This document shows positions 7,983 through 16,319 of a DNA stretch of 64,000 nt, one piece after another. Numbering within the stretch: position 1 is the stretch's first letter; each line of letters begins with the position of its first letter. Source of the DNA: CATOSD01 sp034422735 (GTDB lineage: Bacteria > Chloroflexota > Dehalococcoidia > Lucifugimonadales > CATOSD01). The translations under genes and the position numbers were made by a program. The stretch spans positions 1 through 64,000 of the forward strand of contig DAOUJL010000052.1 in assembly GCA_034422735.1 (NCBI GenBank), given 5' to 3'. The notes beneath the pieces were generated by a model. That model had not been told where the DNA came from. It saw only the letters and a list, made by a program, of their open reading frames with translations, and searched no databases.

Positions 7983-9149
7983 CTACTCTTCCGGTATGAC
8001 CAACAGGTTTCGGGGATTGCGGAGTTCGTAACCGCGGCCTGAAGGATGTATGTCTCCAAGTAGACTGATGTCGGAGTGCTCTCTAAAGGCGTTGATTACA
8101 GTATCGTAAACTGACCGTTTGAATCTGACGTTCATTCGCAGGGTGCGGTCGTCCCAGACCGAGACTATAACCGCCCTTCCGTCGAATTCGTGGGGTTCTC
8201 TGGCCAACTGGACGATTTGGCCAACTATTTGTTCGTCGTGAGATGGTTCGTTGCGACCAAGTGATTTCGACGCTTGCGACAGGACGTCAGCCCAACCGAC
8301 GGTAAACGTGAAATGGGAGTCTGGAATGTTGGATGGCCTTACGTCAGCCCAATCCAGGTCGATTGCAACCCCTTGACACTTTCGCGCCAGTTCCGACACA
8401 GAGGCGCACAGATTGGCACTGACCCCGTTGGCCACGGATATTTTGAACGGATCCAGCGTGTTCTTAGCGACTGCTTCTTCAATAGCGGTTTCAGTATGGG
8501 CCAATGCTTCGGCAAGCTTGTAGGTGACTCTCCGCGCGAATGGAACGTAGTATTCGTCTCCCATATCAGGCGGACCACTATCAGCCTGAACGCCAATCTC
8601 CATCGGCGCCTGACCACCAATCTTTACCGGCACCGGAGAGTGTAGAGTCAACGTGTAGCCTTGATGACCAGGCAGAGGCTGGACTCTGTTCAGGAAGTTC
8701 TCTACGTTGGCGCTGGCCTTGCCTCGGTACGCCGCCTGGGGTTTTTCAACAGCGCGCGCGCTGGCGGACAGCATCTTGTACGTGTCGGTGAGCATCGCCG
8801 CGCTCTGCCCCAACGACAGGAGTTCTTCAGCCCGGCCATTTGCGGAACGCACCCGAATCACGTCGGCTCCGGCCCCTTTCAGGTCGTAGAAGACGTCGAG
8901 TTCGGTGCGTTCCTCGACTGCCGACAGCACCGCGACGGACTCGGCCATGTTTTCTGCGTAGCCGCCTATGGCATCACGGTGAGGCACCAAAATCTCCCAT
9001 GTTCTGCCGGCATGCTCCTTGGCGAAGATGGTTATGGGCCGCTCGCCCCACGTCCCCGCACTGGCCCAATCGCGGGAATTGAGATAAGCGCGCAGACTTA
9101 CTACTGAAATGGAAGCTAGGGCGTCTCGGTCCCGTATCTGGACTCTCAT
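7983..9149 (-). CDS. Unknown protein, partner of the DUF4365 gene
   Basis: A 388-residue soluble protein that I do not recognise. It has no signal peptide or membrane segment. It has a mixed alpha/beta pattern with a possible helical middle (LLSLGQSAAMLTDTYKML) and a beta-rich C-terminus (GRAVIVSVWDDRTLRMNVRF). Its ATG (9147-9149) would overlap the stop of an undamaged DUF4365 gene as ATGA, so the two were probably one translationally coupled operon. The pairing with a nuclease-like DUF4365 protein suggests a defence or DNA-processing role, but this is inference from neighbourhood only. Confidence 0.7.
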   Translation of the reverse strand: MRVQIRDRDALASISVVSLRAYLNSRDWASAGTWGERPITIFAKEHAGRTWEILVPHRDAIGGYAENMAESVAVLSAVEERTELDVFYDLKGAGADVIRVRSANGRAEELLSLGQSAAMLTDTYKMLSASARAVEKPQAAYRGKASANVENFLNRVQPLPGHQGYTLTLHSPVPVKIGGQAPMEIGVQADSGPPDMGDEYYVPFARRVTYKLAEALAHTETAIEEAVAKNTLDPFKISVANGVSANLCASVSELARKCQGVAIDLDWADVRPSNIPDSHFTFTVGWADVLSQASKSLGRNEPSHDEQIVGQIVQLAREPHEFDGRAVIVSVWDDRTLRMNVRFKRSVYDTVINAFREHSDISLLGDIHPSGRGYELRNPRNLLVIPEE

Positions 9150-9213
9150 AGCGCACCCATCCTTTCAGTTCTCCGCATCATGGTGATGAGTCGAGCGCTG
9201 TTGAACACATTCC

Positions 9214-9618
9214 CTAAAGGCACCTGGACCGTAACGTTAAAGGCACCTGGACCGTAACGTTGTGAGCATTCGACGTCGCCGGCTCCCCTCTGAGAGACAT
9301 CCAGTATGCACAGTGTCGCAGGCAAAGTTCTTCCTGCGTCTGGCTAACCCATTCGTCAATTTCCTTCGGCATTACCAGAACTATCAGGATTCGAGGGTTG
9401 ATAGCCTCATCACGGAGATCATCGTAGTTCTTGATCGAGAGGGGAAAGTGGACATGACTGCCACGCACAACGTCTCTGGCCGTCGCCTTAGCTTGAAACT
9501 CTATGCGCGGCCTCCTGCCAAAATCTCCCTTCAAGGTACCATCGACACTATCCAGATCCACCTTTGTCTCTTCAACCTGAAACCCCGCGCAGGAAGCGAC
9601 GGCTTCGATATAGGCCAT
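9214..9618 (-). CDS. DUF4365-domain protein, C-terminus altered by a tandem duplication
   Basis: The protein carries the DUF4365 pattern: AYIEAVASCAGFQVEE, DSVDGTLKGDF, then PRIEFQAKAT (acidic residue plus Q-x-K, like a PD-(D/E)xK nuclease core), FPLSIKNYDDL and a C-terminal VTVQVPL strand. The start is taken at ATG 9618; TTG codons at 9636 and 9642 are alternatives. A 23-bp tandem duplication at 9216-9261 shifts the frame and ends the protein at TAG 9214. Without one copy the frame would continue with GNVFNSARLITMMRRTERMG to TGA 9146-9148, overlapping the next gene by 4 bases. The core domain is intact; only the last helix is lost. Confidence 0.75.
   Translation of the reverse strand: MAYIEAVASCAGFQVEETKVDLDSVDGTLKGDFGRRPRIEFQAKATARDVVRGSHVHFPLSIKNYDDLRDEAINPRILIVLVMPKEIDEWVSQTQEELCLRHCAYWMSLRGEPATSNAHNVTVQVPLTLRSRCL
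9216..9261. repeat. Perfect 23-bp tandem duplication
   Basis: AAAGGCACCTGGACCGTAAC-GTT occurs twice head to tail (9216-9238 and 9239-9261) with no mismatch. Its length is not a multiple of three, and it truncates the DUF4365 reading frame. Confidence 0.97.
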
Positions 9619-9642
9619 CGTGAGCCGGCGCTTCAATGTCAA

Positions 9643-10392
9643 CCGGCATTTCGTCGAACGATTTGCCGGTGAGTTGCATATACAAAGCACCCGGACAAAG
9701 CTCCAATTCGTCGCCCCCACGTCCGCCGGCCGCAACCACCCCAAAAATAGTGTCTCAGACCTCCCCAACCGCGTAACCCGAACGCCACTTCCTTTCTCGC
9801 TGGCCCCCAAGTCATCCCACACACATGCCACAGAAATTCCCACTCTCAGGCCCACTCTCACGATCTTATGTCAAGTAGCCCCGCCTTGCGCCAAGAGATC
9901 GGTGCATTTGCCTTGGAGTAGCGGCACGCCCACAAACGTCATTCCCGCGAAAGCGGGAATCCAGGAGCGCGTTCATGCGCCCGCGGCGCTGAGGGTTCTT
10001 GATTCTACAGCACACACGTGCTAATCTCTATCCCATAGGCGCTGTGGAGCGCCTGGTAGGGGCGAGTTTCAAACCCGCCGGCGCCCCAAGACCCCACTCG
10101 CGCTCCTGCTACATTCTGCGCCACGCCTGCGCCAAATCTAACGCTGGTGCACCGCGATTGAGCACATAGAGGACAGGCCGCCCAGCTACGAAATGGGCAG
10201 GATGTAGCAGAATCGAGCAGATTTTTTCGGAGACCCACGCCCAAAGGCCCCGCACCTTCCGTTCCGAGAGGCCCTGCCCCTTCCATTCCGAGCGCATCCG
10301 AGGAATCTAACCACCCATCCTGACCCGCTCTCCCGACCGGAGAGGCGAACATGAAGCAGCCCCGCGGCGTCGCAGACGAGGCGCACTTGGCC
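9643..10392. other. Long intergenic region with REP-like palindromes
   Basis: No convincing gene. It contains a near-universal type of palindrome, ATTCCCGC-GAAA-GCGGGAAT at 9941-9960 within a GTCATTCCC...AATCCAGG context, and a GGGGCGAGTTTCAAACCCGCC palindrome near 10059-10080 related to copies at 25738 and 26459. Open frames here on the minus strand are arginine/cysteine-rich and lack ribosome-binding sites. Confidence 0.6.
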
Positions 10393-10422
10393 TTGAACGT
10401 TGCTCGCCGCGTGGTATACAAT
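10393..10422 (+). promoter_or_regulatory. Sigma-70-type promoter of the ABC exporter operon
   Basis: TTGAAC (10393-10398) and TACAAT (10417-10422) are separated by 18 bases, 82 bases upstream of the ATPase start. The -10 lies in GTGGTATACAAT, similar to TACAAT boxes upstream of clpC (44192) and of the dnaG cluster (61700). Confidence 0.65.
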
Positions 10423-10466
10423 ATCGGGCTATGAACGCCGTACTTTCGCGGTGAATCAGCTTGAGG

Positions 10467-10489
10467 AGCGCGCCGGTGGGCGCGCTTTT
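10467..10489 (+). terminator. Terminator-like hairpin in the leader of the ABC operon (possible attenuator)
   Basis: AGCGCGCC (10467-10474) pairs with GGCGCGCT (10479-10486) over a GGTG loop and is followed by TTT, ending 14 bases before the ATPase start codon. Upstream, a seven-codon frame, MNAVLSR, runs from ATG 10431 to TGA 10454. Together they could form an attenuated leader, although the U-tract is short. Confidence 0.5.
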
Positions 10490-10503
10490 GAGGCTAGGCA
10501 AAA

Positions 10504-11460
10504 ATGATTGAGCTGGACAAGGTATCCAAGTACTACGGCGACTTTCCGGCCATCCAGGACATCTCGTTCCGGGTGGACAAGGGCGAGGTCCTGGGCTTCC
10601 TGGGACCCAACGGCGCGGGAAAGTCGACGACGATGAAGATCATCACGGGCTTTCTCCCACCCACGTCCGGGCGCGCGACGGTCGCGGACTATGACGTGGT
10701 GACCCAATCGGTCGACGCGCGCCGGCACATCGGCTACCTGCCCGAGACGGTGCCCCTGTACGCCGAGATGTCGGTGCGCGACTACCTGGGCTATATGGGC
10801 CGGCTCCGCGGCATGTCTGCCGACTACGTGCGCAAGCGCACGGACGACGTGGTAGCCATCTGCCGGCTGGAGGACTACCGCGACTCGTACATCGGCAAGC
10901 TGTCCAAGGGTTTCCGACAGCGCGTTGGGATCGCCCAGGCCATTCTGCACGAGCCGGACGTGCTGGTGATGGACGAGCCCACTATCGGCATCGACCCCGT
11001 CCAGGTGGTGGAGACGCGCCAGCTCATAAGGGACCTGGGCGGCGAACACACCCTCATCATCAGCACCCACATCCTGCCCGAAGTGAGCATGATCTGCGAA
11101 CGCGTGATCATCATCCACGAGGGCCAGATAGTGGCCGTGGACAAGCCCGAGAGCCTGAGCGCCCGGCTGAGCGGCACCGAGCACGTCGAGGTTGACGCTA
11201 GGGGACCGCGCCGGCACGTAACCCAGGCGCTGCAGGCCGTCGAGGGCGTGCGCGAGGTCGAGCAGACCGACTCGCTGGGCGAGGGCCTGTTCAGCTACTC
11301 CATAGTCGCCAATCCCGAGGACCACGTGCCGGCCAAACTGGCCGAGGCGGTCGTCGGCGGAGGCTGGGAACTGGTGCGGCTTCAGTCCATCGGCATGACC
11401 CTGGAGGAAATCTTCCTGCGGCTGACAACCGTTGAAGAGGAAGGGGAGACACCGGCTTGA
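10504..11460 (+). CDS. ABC transporter ATP-binding protein (GldA-like)
   Basis: A 318-residue ATPase of the gliding-type (GldA) exporter group. Walker A is GPNGAGKST (about residues 36-44), the Q-loop follows, the signature is LSKGFRQRVGIAQA, Walker B is VLVMDEPTIGID, and the switch histidine is in ISTHILPE. The C-terminal 90 residues form the accessory domain typical of GldA/NatA proteins. It energises the permease encoded next, whose TTG start overlaps the stop of this gene (TTGA). The genes for an auxiliary protein and a DUF4340 protein follow in the same operon. The substrate is unknown. Confidence 0.93.
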   Translation: MIELDKVSKYYGDFPAIQDISFRVDKGEVLGFLGPNGAGKSTTMKIITGFLPPTSGRATVADYDVVTQSVDARRHIGYLPETVPLYAEMSVRDYLGYMGRLRGMSADYVRKRTDDVVAICRLEDYRDSYIGKLSKGFRQRVGIAQAILHEPDVLVMDEPTIGIDPVQVVETRQLIRDLGGEHTLIISTHILPEVSMICERVIIIHEGQIVAVDKPESLSARLSGTEHVEVDARGPRRHVTQALQAVEGVREVEQTDSLGEGLFSYSIVANPEDHVPAKLAEAVVGGGWELVRLQSIGMTLEEIFLRLTTVEEEGETPA

Positions 11461-12170
11461 GGAACACGCTGACCATAGCCTGGAAAGAGACCAAGCTATA
11501 CTTCTCGACCCCAACGGCCTACATAGTCGGCGCCATGTTCCTTGCCCTGACCGGAGTGTTCTTCGTTGACGGAGTGACCCTGCCGTTCGCGGAGGCCAGC
11601 GTTCGCAACCTTGTGCTGCGCTCCAGCTTCCTGCTGCTGTTCCTATCGCCGCTGCTCACTATGCGCCTGCTCGCGGAGGAGCAGAAGCTGGGAACGCTGG
11701 AACTGCTGCTCACCGCGCCGGTCCGCGACTGGGAAGTGGTGATAGGCAAGTACATCGCCAGCTTTGTCATACTGGTGGCGACGGTCGCCCTCACGTCCTA
11801 CTATGCCGTGCTGTTGTACGTGTTCGGCAACCCCGACACGGGGCCGATGCTTAGCGCATACCTTGGCCTGGTGCTGTACGGCGCCGCCGCGCTCGCCGTG
11901 GGACTGATGGCCTCGTCGTTGTCATCGAACCAGATAGTCTCCGCGGTGGTCGGAATCGCGCTGCTGCTCATTCTCTCGTTCGTCGACCAGATTGGCGGCG
12001 TAGTCACCGGGGCCGCGTCCGAAGTGCTGACTGGAATGTCCATGAACACTCACTTCGTCGACTTCACCCGCGGCGTGATCGATACTAGCCACGTGGTCTA
12101 CTTTGTCAGCCTCGCGGCCGTGTTCCTGTTCCTGACCGTGCGCTCTCTCGAGACGCGAAGGTGGCGCTAG
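11457..12170 (+). CDS. ABC transporter permease (GldF-like)
   Basis: A 237-residue membrane protein with six predicted transmembrane segments (for example YIVGAMFLALTGVFFV and LLLFLSPLLTMRLL). It has the ABC2 permease pattern: TMRLLAEEQKLGTLELLLTAPV after the second helix. It starts at TTG 11457, overlapping the ATPase stop, with a GAGGAAGGGGAGAC ribosome-binding region upstream. With the ATPase it forms an inner-membrane exporter. Proteins of this type occur with GldG-like auxiliary proteins, as here. Confidence 0.9.
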   Translation: MRNTLTIAWKETKLYFSTPTAYIVGAMFLALTGVFFVDGVTLPFAEASVRNLVLRSSFLLLFLSPLLTMRLLAEEQKLGTLELLLTAPVRDWEVVIGKYIASFVILVATVALTSYYAVLLYVFGNPDTGPMLSAYLGLVLYGAAALAVGLMASSLSSNQIVSAVVGIALLLILSFVDQIGGVVTGAASEVLTGMSMNTHFVDFTRGVIDTSHVVYFVSLAAVFLFLTVRSLETRRWR

Positions 12171-12172
12171 AT

Positions 12173-13834
12173 ATGCGAGGCAATTCGAGACAGGCGGATT
12201 CCACCCGCGACGTCCTCCTTTCCACCGTAAAGTCTGCCGGATTCTGGAGCGCCATCGTCGCGGTAGTCGGCGCGATTTCCCTGGTCGGCGGCGGCATCCT
12301 CTACCTCACTATCGCCGAGCTCGAGAACTTCGCCGTGAGCGTGCTGGTTATTGGCCTCGCGTTGCTGCTTCTGGCGCTGATTCTCTCGCCGCGGGCGGCG
12401 GCGTTGTTTCTGGTCGGGCGTCGGGGCAGGTACGGCTCCAACGTCCTGGTCATGACGCTGGCCTTTTTCATCATAGCCATACTGGTCAACTTCCTGCTTT
12501 TCCGCAACCCCACGCGCGTGGACACCACGGCGACGCAGGTGTTCACCCTCGCCCCGCAAACGATAAACATCCTCGAGGACCTGGATACGACGGTGCGGGC
12601 CAACGCCTTCTTCACACCCTCCAGCGCGGCGACGGCGGCGGCCAGGCAACAGGCCGAGGACCTGCTGAACGAGTTCGAACGTTACAGCGGCAACTTCGTC
12701 GTCCGCTTCATCGACCCAGAGGTCAGCCGCGCCCTTGCCGAGCAGTACGACGTCACCAGCTACCCCGCCGTCGTGTTCGAAGACGTGAACCGCGGGGTGC
12801 AGGAACACGTTACCGCTCTCACCGAACAGGGCTTCGTTACCGGCATACTGATTGCTACCGGTGTCGAGCGAAAGGTCGTCTACTACCTGACGGGCCACCA
12901 GGAAGCGGCCATTACCAGGGACCCTGGCACCGATCAGGTCGAGGAGACCGGCTTCGATTTCGCTCTCCAGGGAATGCAGCGCGACAACTACGTGGTGCTG
13001 CCCCTTAACCTCACGCAGTTCGAGGTTGTCCCGGACAACGCCGCAGTGCTGGTAATCGCCGGGCCGAGGTCGGACCTGAACGACGTCGAGCGAGATGCGC
13101 TGATAGACTACATCCTGGGCGGCGGCCGCGTCGTGGCGCTGTTCGACCCGGCAACGCCCCAGTCCTACCTCGAGCTGCTCAGCCTGTGGGGCTTGACCCT
13201 GGGAGGGCACAACGTGGCGGACGCGCTGAGCAATGTCGCGGGACAGGATTTCACGCCGCTGGCGCAGCAGGCGAACTCGCAGTACGTGCCGCAGAGTTTG
13301 GCCGGCGACATAAGCATCGCCGACCAGATCGACGTCACGTTCTTCCCCGGCGTTACTTCCATCAACGCGATCATGAATCCGGCCGACTTTCCTCCGCATG
13401 TCCAGATCGTGCCGCTGGTGCTCTCCACGCCGGTAAGCTGGCTGGAGACCAACCCCGAAAAGGCGGAGTACGATCCTGCCGAGGATGTGCGCGGTCCGTT
13501 CAATCTCGCCGCTGTCATCAGGGGCAGAGCGACCGTCGCGCACGACCCCCAGGCGGCATTGGGCTTCCCTGAGCTCAAGCTCGTCGTCTTCGGCGACTCG
13601 GACTTCGCTCGCAACAAGTACTTCTACAGCAGCGACAACCAGGACCTGCTTCTGAACTCCGTGAACTGGCTGGCCGAGGACTACGATCTGATCTCGATCC
13701 GGCCCAAGTTGATCCCAATCAGGGAGCTAGTTCTCAACAAGCGTGAGCGCGAGTTCGTGAAGTGGTCGAGCTGGTTCCTGCCGCCGGCCATACTGCTCCT
13801 GGCTGGCGGCTACGTGTGGTGGAGAAGGCGCTGA
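12173..13834 (+). CDS. GldG-like ABC auxiliary protein
   Basis: A membrane-anchored protein of about 553 residues. It has three N-terminal hydrophobic segments (FWSAIVAVVGAISLVGG, VLVIGLALLLLALIL, VMTLAFFIIAILVNFLL), a large extracytoplasmic ABC_transp_aux domain, and a C-terminal membrane helix (FLPPAILLLAGGYVWW) ending in WRRR. Inside the soluble part ITRDPG and VLVIAGPRSDLNDVERDAL match the GldG family. ATG 12173 is preferred over GTG 12161, which overlaps the permease gene. It is thought to work with the ATPase and permease in gliding or export systems; the exact function in this lineage is unknown. Confidence 0.85.
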   Translation: MRGNSRQADSTRDVLLSTVKSAGFWSAIVAVVGAISLVGGGILYLTIAELENFAVSVLVIGLALLLLALILSPRAAALFLVGRRGRYGSNVLVMTLAFFIIAILVNFLLFRNPTRVDTTATQVFTLAPQTINILEDLDTTVRANAFFTPSSAATAAARQQAEDLLNEFERYSGNFVVRFIDPEVSRALAEQYDVTSYPAVVFEDVNRGVQEHVTALTEQGFVTGILIATGVERKVVYYLTGHQEAAITRDPGTDQVEETGFDFALQGMQRDNYVVLPLNLTQFEVVPDNAAVLVIAGPRSDLNDVERDALIDYILGGGRVVALFDPATPQSYLELLSLWGLTLGGHNVADALSNVAGQDFTPLAQQANSQYVPQSLAGDISIADQIDVTFFPGVTSINAIMNPADFPPHVQIVPLVLSTPVSWLETNPEKAEYDPAEDVRGPFNLAAVIRGRATVAHDPQAALGFPELKLVVFGDSDFARNKYFYSSDNQDLLLNSVNWLAEDYDLISIRPKLIPIRELVLNKREREFVKWSSWFLPPAILLLAGGYVWWRRR

Positions 13835-13847
13835 ACCGGCGGCTCAG

Positions 13848-14972
13848 ATGAACGTTCGCGTAACAATTGCTCTGGTCGTGGTGGCTATCGCGGTCGGCGC
13901 GGTGGTCTACTTCAACCCCTTCCAGTCCGAGGCTGAACCGAGGGACGACTCCCCCTGGTTCTTCCAGCTCGCCGAGGAGGACATCCAGTCCATCGAGGTG
14001 ATTCACCGCGTCGAGAACGGGGAGGACGACCAGGCCGTCAAGACCGTCAGCTTCGTGAAGACCAGCCCAGAGCACTTCCTGTGGGAGTTCGTCGATCCAC
14101 AGGGCATCCCGCCGAACCGAAACCGCTGGGGCGGCATCACGCTGCTGCTCAGCGGCCCCAAGACCCGGCGCGACCTCACCCCGCAGAGCATAATCATCGA
14201 AGACCCCGCCGAGTACGGCCTGGACAATCCCGCCACCGTGGTGAAGGTGGGCCTCACCCTCGACAGGGACCTCGAGTTCCGGCTGGGCCACGAAACCACG
14301 GACGGCTACCACCACTACGGCCAGGTGATCGGCTTCCCGCAGCTATTCATCATCGCCGACTCCTGGGGCGACGTGATCGCGCGCCTCGCCGTGGAGCCTC
14401 CCATTCCCCGGTGGTGGGTCGAGCATTCGTCCGAGGACATTGTGGAGGTCAATGTTCACGACGGCCCGCGCTTTGGCGACGACACCCGCACGCTCACGTT
14501 CGACTACGACGAGGACGACGGCTGGACAGTCCAGCTCCGACCCACCGACGAAGAGAAGAGGCCCGTGGACACCGAACGCTGGGCCGAGGTGCAGAAACTG
14601 CTCGGCAGACCGCTAGGCGTGCAGGTGGCGGTGCCATATGTGGACGACAAGGACACCACGCCCTGGGGCATAGGTGACGACACGTCGTCCGCCATCGAGA
14701 TACGCTTTCCGGGCACCAGCCAGAGCGATGTCAACTTCACCGACGGCGACACCTATATGATCGGCCACAAGGTGGAGTGCGAGGACGACGCCAACGTGCC
14801 AATCCCCTGCGAGGACGGCGCCATGGCGCCGGGACCGGAGCGGTACTACGCCCAGCGCATATCCGACCACCTCATCAATCCGATCCTCTACGTGGACGCC
14901 CTGTGGGTGGACACGCTGTTCGCCCTGTTCGACGACATCCCCTACGGCGAGGAGCAGGACCCCGAGGCGTAG
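13848..14972 (+). CDS. DUF4340-domain protein
   Basis: A 374-residue protein with one N-terminal membrane helix (TIALVVVAIAVGAVVYF) and an extracytoplasmic domain. The domain contains the DUF4340 repeat pattern: EEDIQSIEV, then FLWEFVDPQGIPPNRN, EYGLDNPATVVKVGL and a second half with a similar layout. A pair of cysteines (KVECEDD and PIPCED) could form a disulfide. DUF4340 proteins are regular companions of GldA/F/G-type exporters, and this is the last gene of that operon. The function is unknown. Confidence 0.85.
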   Translation: MNVRVTIALVVVAIAVGAVVYFNPFQSEAEPRDDSPWFFQLAEEDIQSIEVIHRVENGEDDQAVKTVSFVKTSPEHFLWEFVDPQGIPPNRNRWGGITLLLSGPKTRRDLTPQSIIIEDPAEYGLDNPATVVKVGLTLDRDLEFRLGHETTDGYHHYGQVIGFPQLFIIADSWGDVIARLAVEPPIPRWWVEHSSEDIVEVNVHDGPRFGDDTRTLTFDYDEDDGWTVQLRPTDEEKRPVDTERWAEVQKLLGRPLGVQVAVPYVDDKDTTPWGIGDDTSSAIEIRFPGTSQSDVNFTDGDTYMIGHKVECEDDANVPIPCEDGAMAPGPERYYAQRISDHLINPILYVDALWVDTLFALFDDIPYGEEQDPEA

Positions 14973-15047
14973 CAGGGGGCAAACGCCAGGGACCGGTGGC
15001 GACGATTACGGTGGATTGGACCCCGCCGCTTACAAGGAGGCTCCCCT

Positions 15048-16319
15048 TTGAACGCCGAAATCATCGCCATTGGCACCGAAATCCTCTTCGGTGAGATTGT
15101 GGACACCAACTCGGCCTACATGGCCGCTGAGCTCGCCAAGCTGGGCATCGAGGTGCACTGGGTCTCCAAGGTCGGCGACCACCCCGACAGGCTGTTCGAG
15201 ACCATCGACCGCGCCTCCCGACGCGCCGACGTCACCATAACATCCGGCGGACTCGGCCCCACGTCCGACGACCTGACGCGCGAGACCGTCGCCAGAGTAA
15301 TGGGCGAGCAAATGGAGGTGCAGGACGACCTCCTGGCGCAACTGAAGGCCATCTTCGCGGGTCGCGGCGGCGAGATGCCCGCCACCAACATCAAGCAGGC
15401 GACGCTCATCCCCTCCGCGGAGGTCATACCCAACCCCATGGGCACCGCGCCAGGCTGGTGGGTGGACAAGGGCGGCCACGTCATCATCTGCACGCCCGGC
15501 CCGCCGCGCGAGCTCGAGCGCATGTGGACCTACGAGATCGCCCCCAGGCTGCGCCTGCTCAACCCCGACGTCGCAATCGTCACCCGCACCCTCAAGACGT
15601 TCGGCATATCCGAGGGCGGCCTCGACGAGATGCTTACGCCGCTCTTCCAGAGCGAGAACCCAGAGCTAGGCATCTACTCCAAGCAGGACGGCATACACCT
15701 CCGCGCCATCGCGACCGCGGGCACAGAGAGCGAGGCCGCCCGGCTGATAGAGCCGATGGAGGCGGAGATTCGCTCCATCGTCGGCGACGCCGCCGTTTGG
15801 GGCGTGGACGACGAGACGCCGGAGTCCCAGGTAGCCGCGTTTCTCGCCGGACGTGCAGAGACGCTCGCCGTAATGGAGAACTTCACCGGCGGGCTGCTGG
15901 CGAGCACCCTCGCCGAAATGCCGGAGAGCCGCGGCTTCCTTCGCGGCGGGGTCGTGCTGTTCGGCGATGAGCAGCTAGACGACCAGGGCGTGGATCCAGA
16001 CCTCGTGGCGGAGCACGGCGCGGCGAGCGCTCCCGTCGCCGAGGCGATGGCGCGAGCCGCGCAGCAGGCGTTCGGCGCGGACTACGGCATAGGCGTGACC
16101 GGCACCGTAACCCGGCCCACGCCCACGAGCGGCCCACTGGGCACGTCTCACGTCGGATTTGCGCTCAGAGGCGGAACGGCCTCGACGGCGGGACGCTATC
16201 CAACGAACCTCCGAAGGATCAGGGCGCGCGCCGTCACGCACGCGCTGCTGGAGTTTCTACGAAACGCCTCGGAAGGTACCCAGCGGCGGAGCGGCCGGCG
16301 GCGGATGTTCGGGCGCTAG
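15048..16319 (+). CDS. cinA: CinA-family protein with a degenerate deamidase domain
   Basis: A 423-residue protein with the two CinA domains. The N-terminal MoCF-like domain is well conserved (GTEILFGEIVDTNSAYMA, TSGGLGPTSDDLTRET, CTPGPPREL). The C-terminal NMN-amidohydrolase domain is recognisable, but the usual ESCTGG reads ENFTGG and the usual NEVK lysine region reads GDEQL, so the catalytic Ser and Lys appear to be lost. The family hydrolyses ADP-ribose and deamidates NMN in pyridine nucleotide recycling; here only the first activity looks likely. It starts at TTG with AAGGAGG upstream. Its stop overlaps the stop of the convergent gene in a CTAG. Confidence 0.88.
   Translation: MNAEIIAIGTEILFGEIVDTNSAYMAAELAKLGIEVHWVSKVGDHPDRLFETIDRASRRADVTITSGGLGPTSDDLTRETVARVMGEQMEVQDDLLAQLKAIFAGRGGEMPATNIKQATLIPSAEVIPNPMGTAPGWWVDKGGHVIICTPGPPRELERMWTYEIAPRLRLLNPDVAIVTRTLKTFGISEGGLDEMLTPLFQSENPELGIYSKQDGIHLRAIATAGTESEAARLIEPMEAEIRSIVGDAAVWGVDDETPESQVAAFLAGRAETLAVMENFTGGLLASTLAEMPESRGFLRGGVVLFGDEQLDDQGVDPDLVAEHGAASAPVAEAMARAAQQAFGADYGIGVTGTVTRPTPTSGPLGTSHVGFALRGGTASTAGRYPTNLRRIRARAVTHALLEFLRNASEGTQRRSGRRRMFGR

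Noticed and set aside
9643..9861. N-terminal extension of the DUF4365 protein
   Set aside because: The upstream frame lacks DUF4365-like sequence and a ribosome-binding site; family homology begins near 9640.
12167..13543. 458-codon minus frame opposite the GldG-like gene
   Set aside because: Shadow frame; the plus strand fits the ABC operon in order, overlap and motifs.
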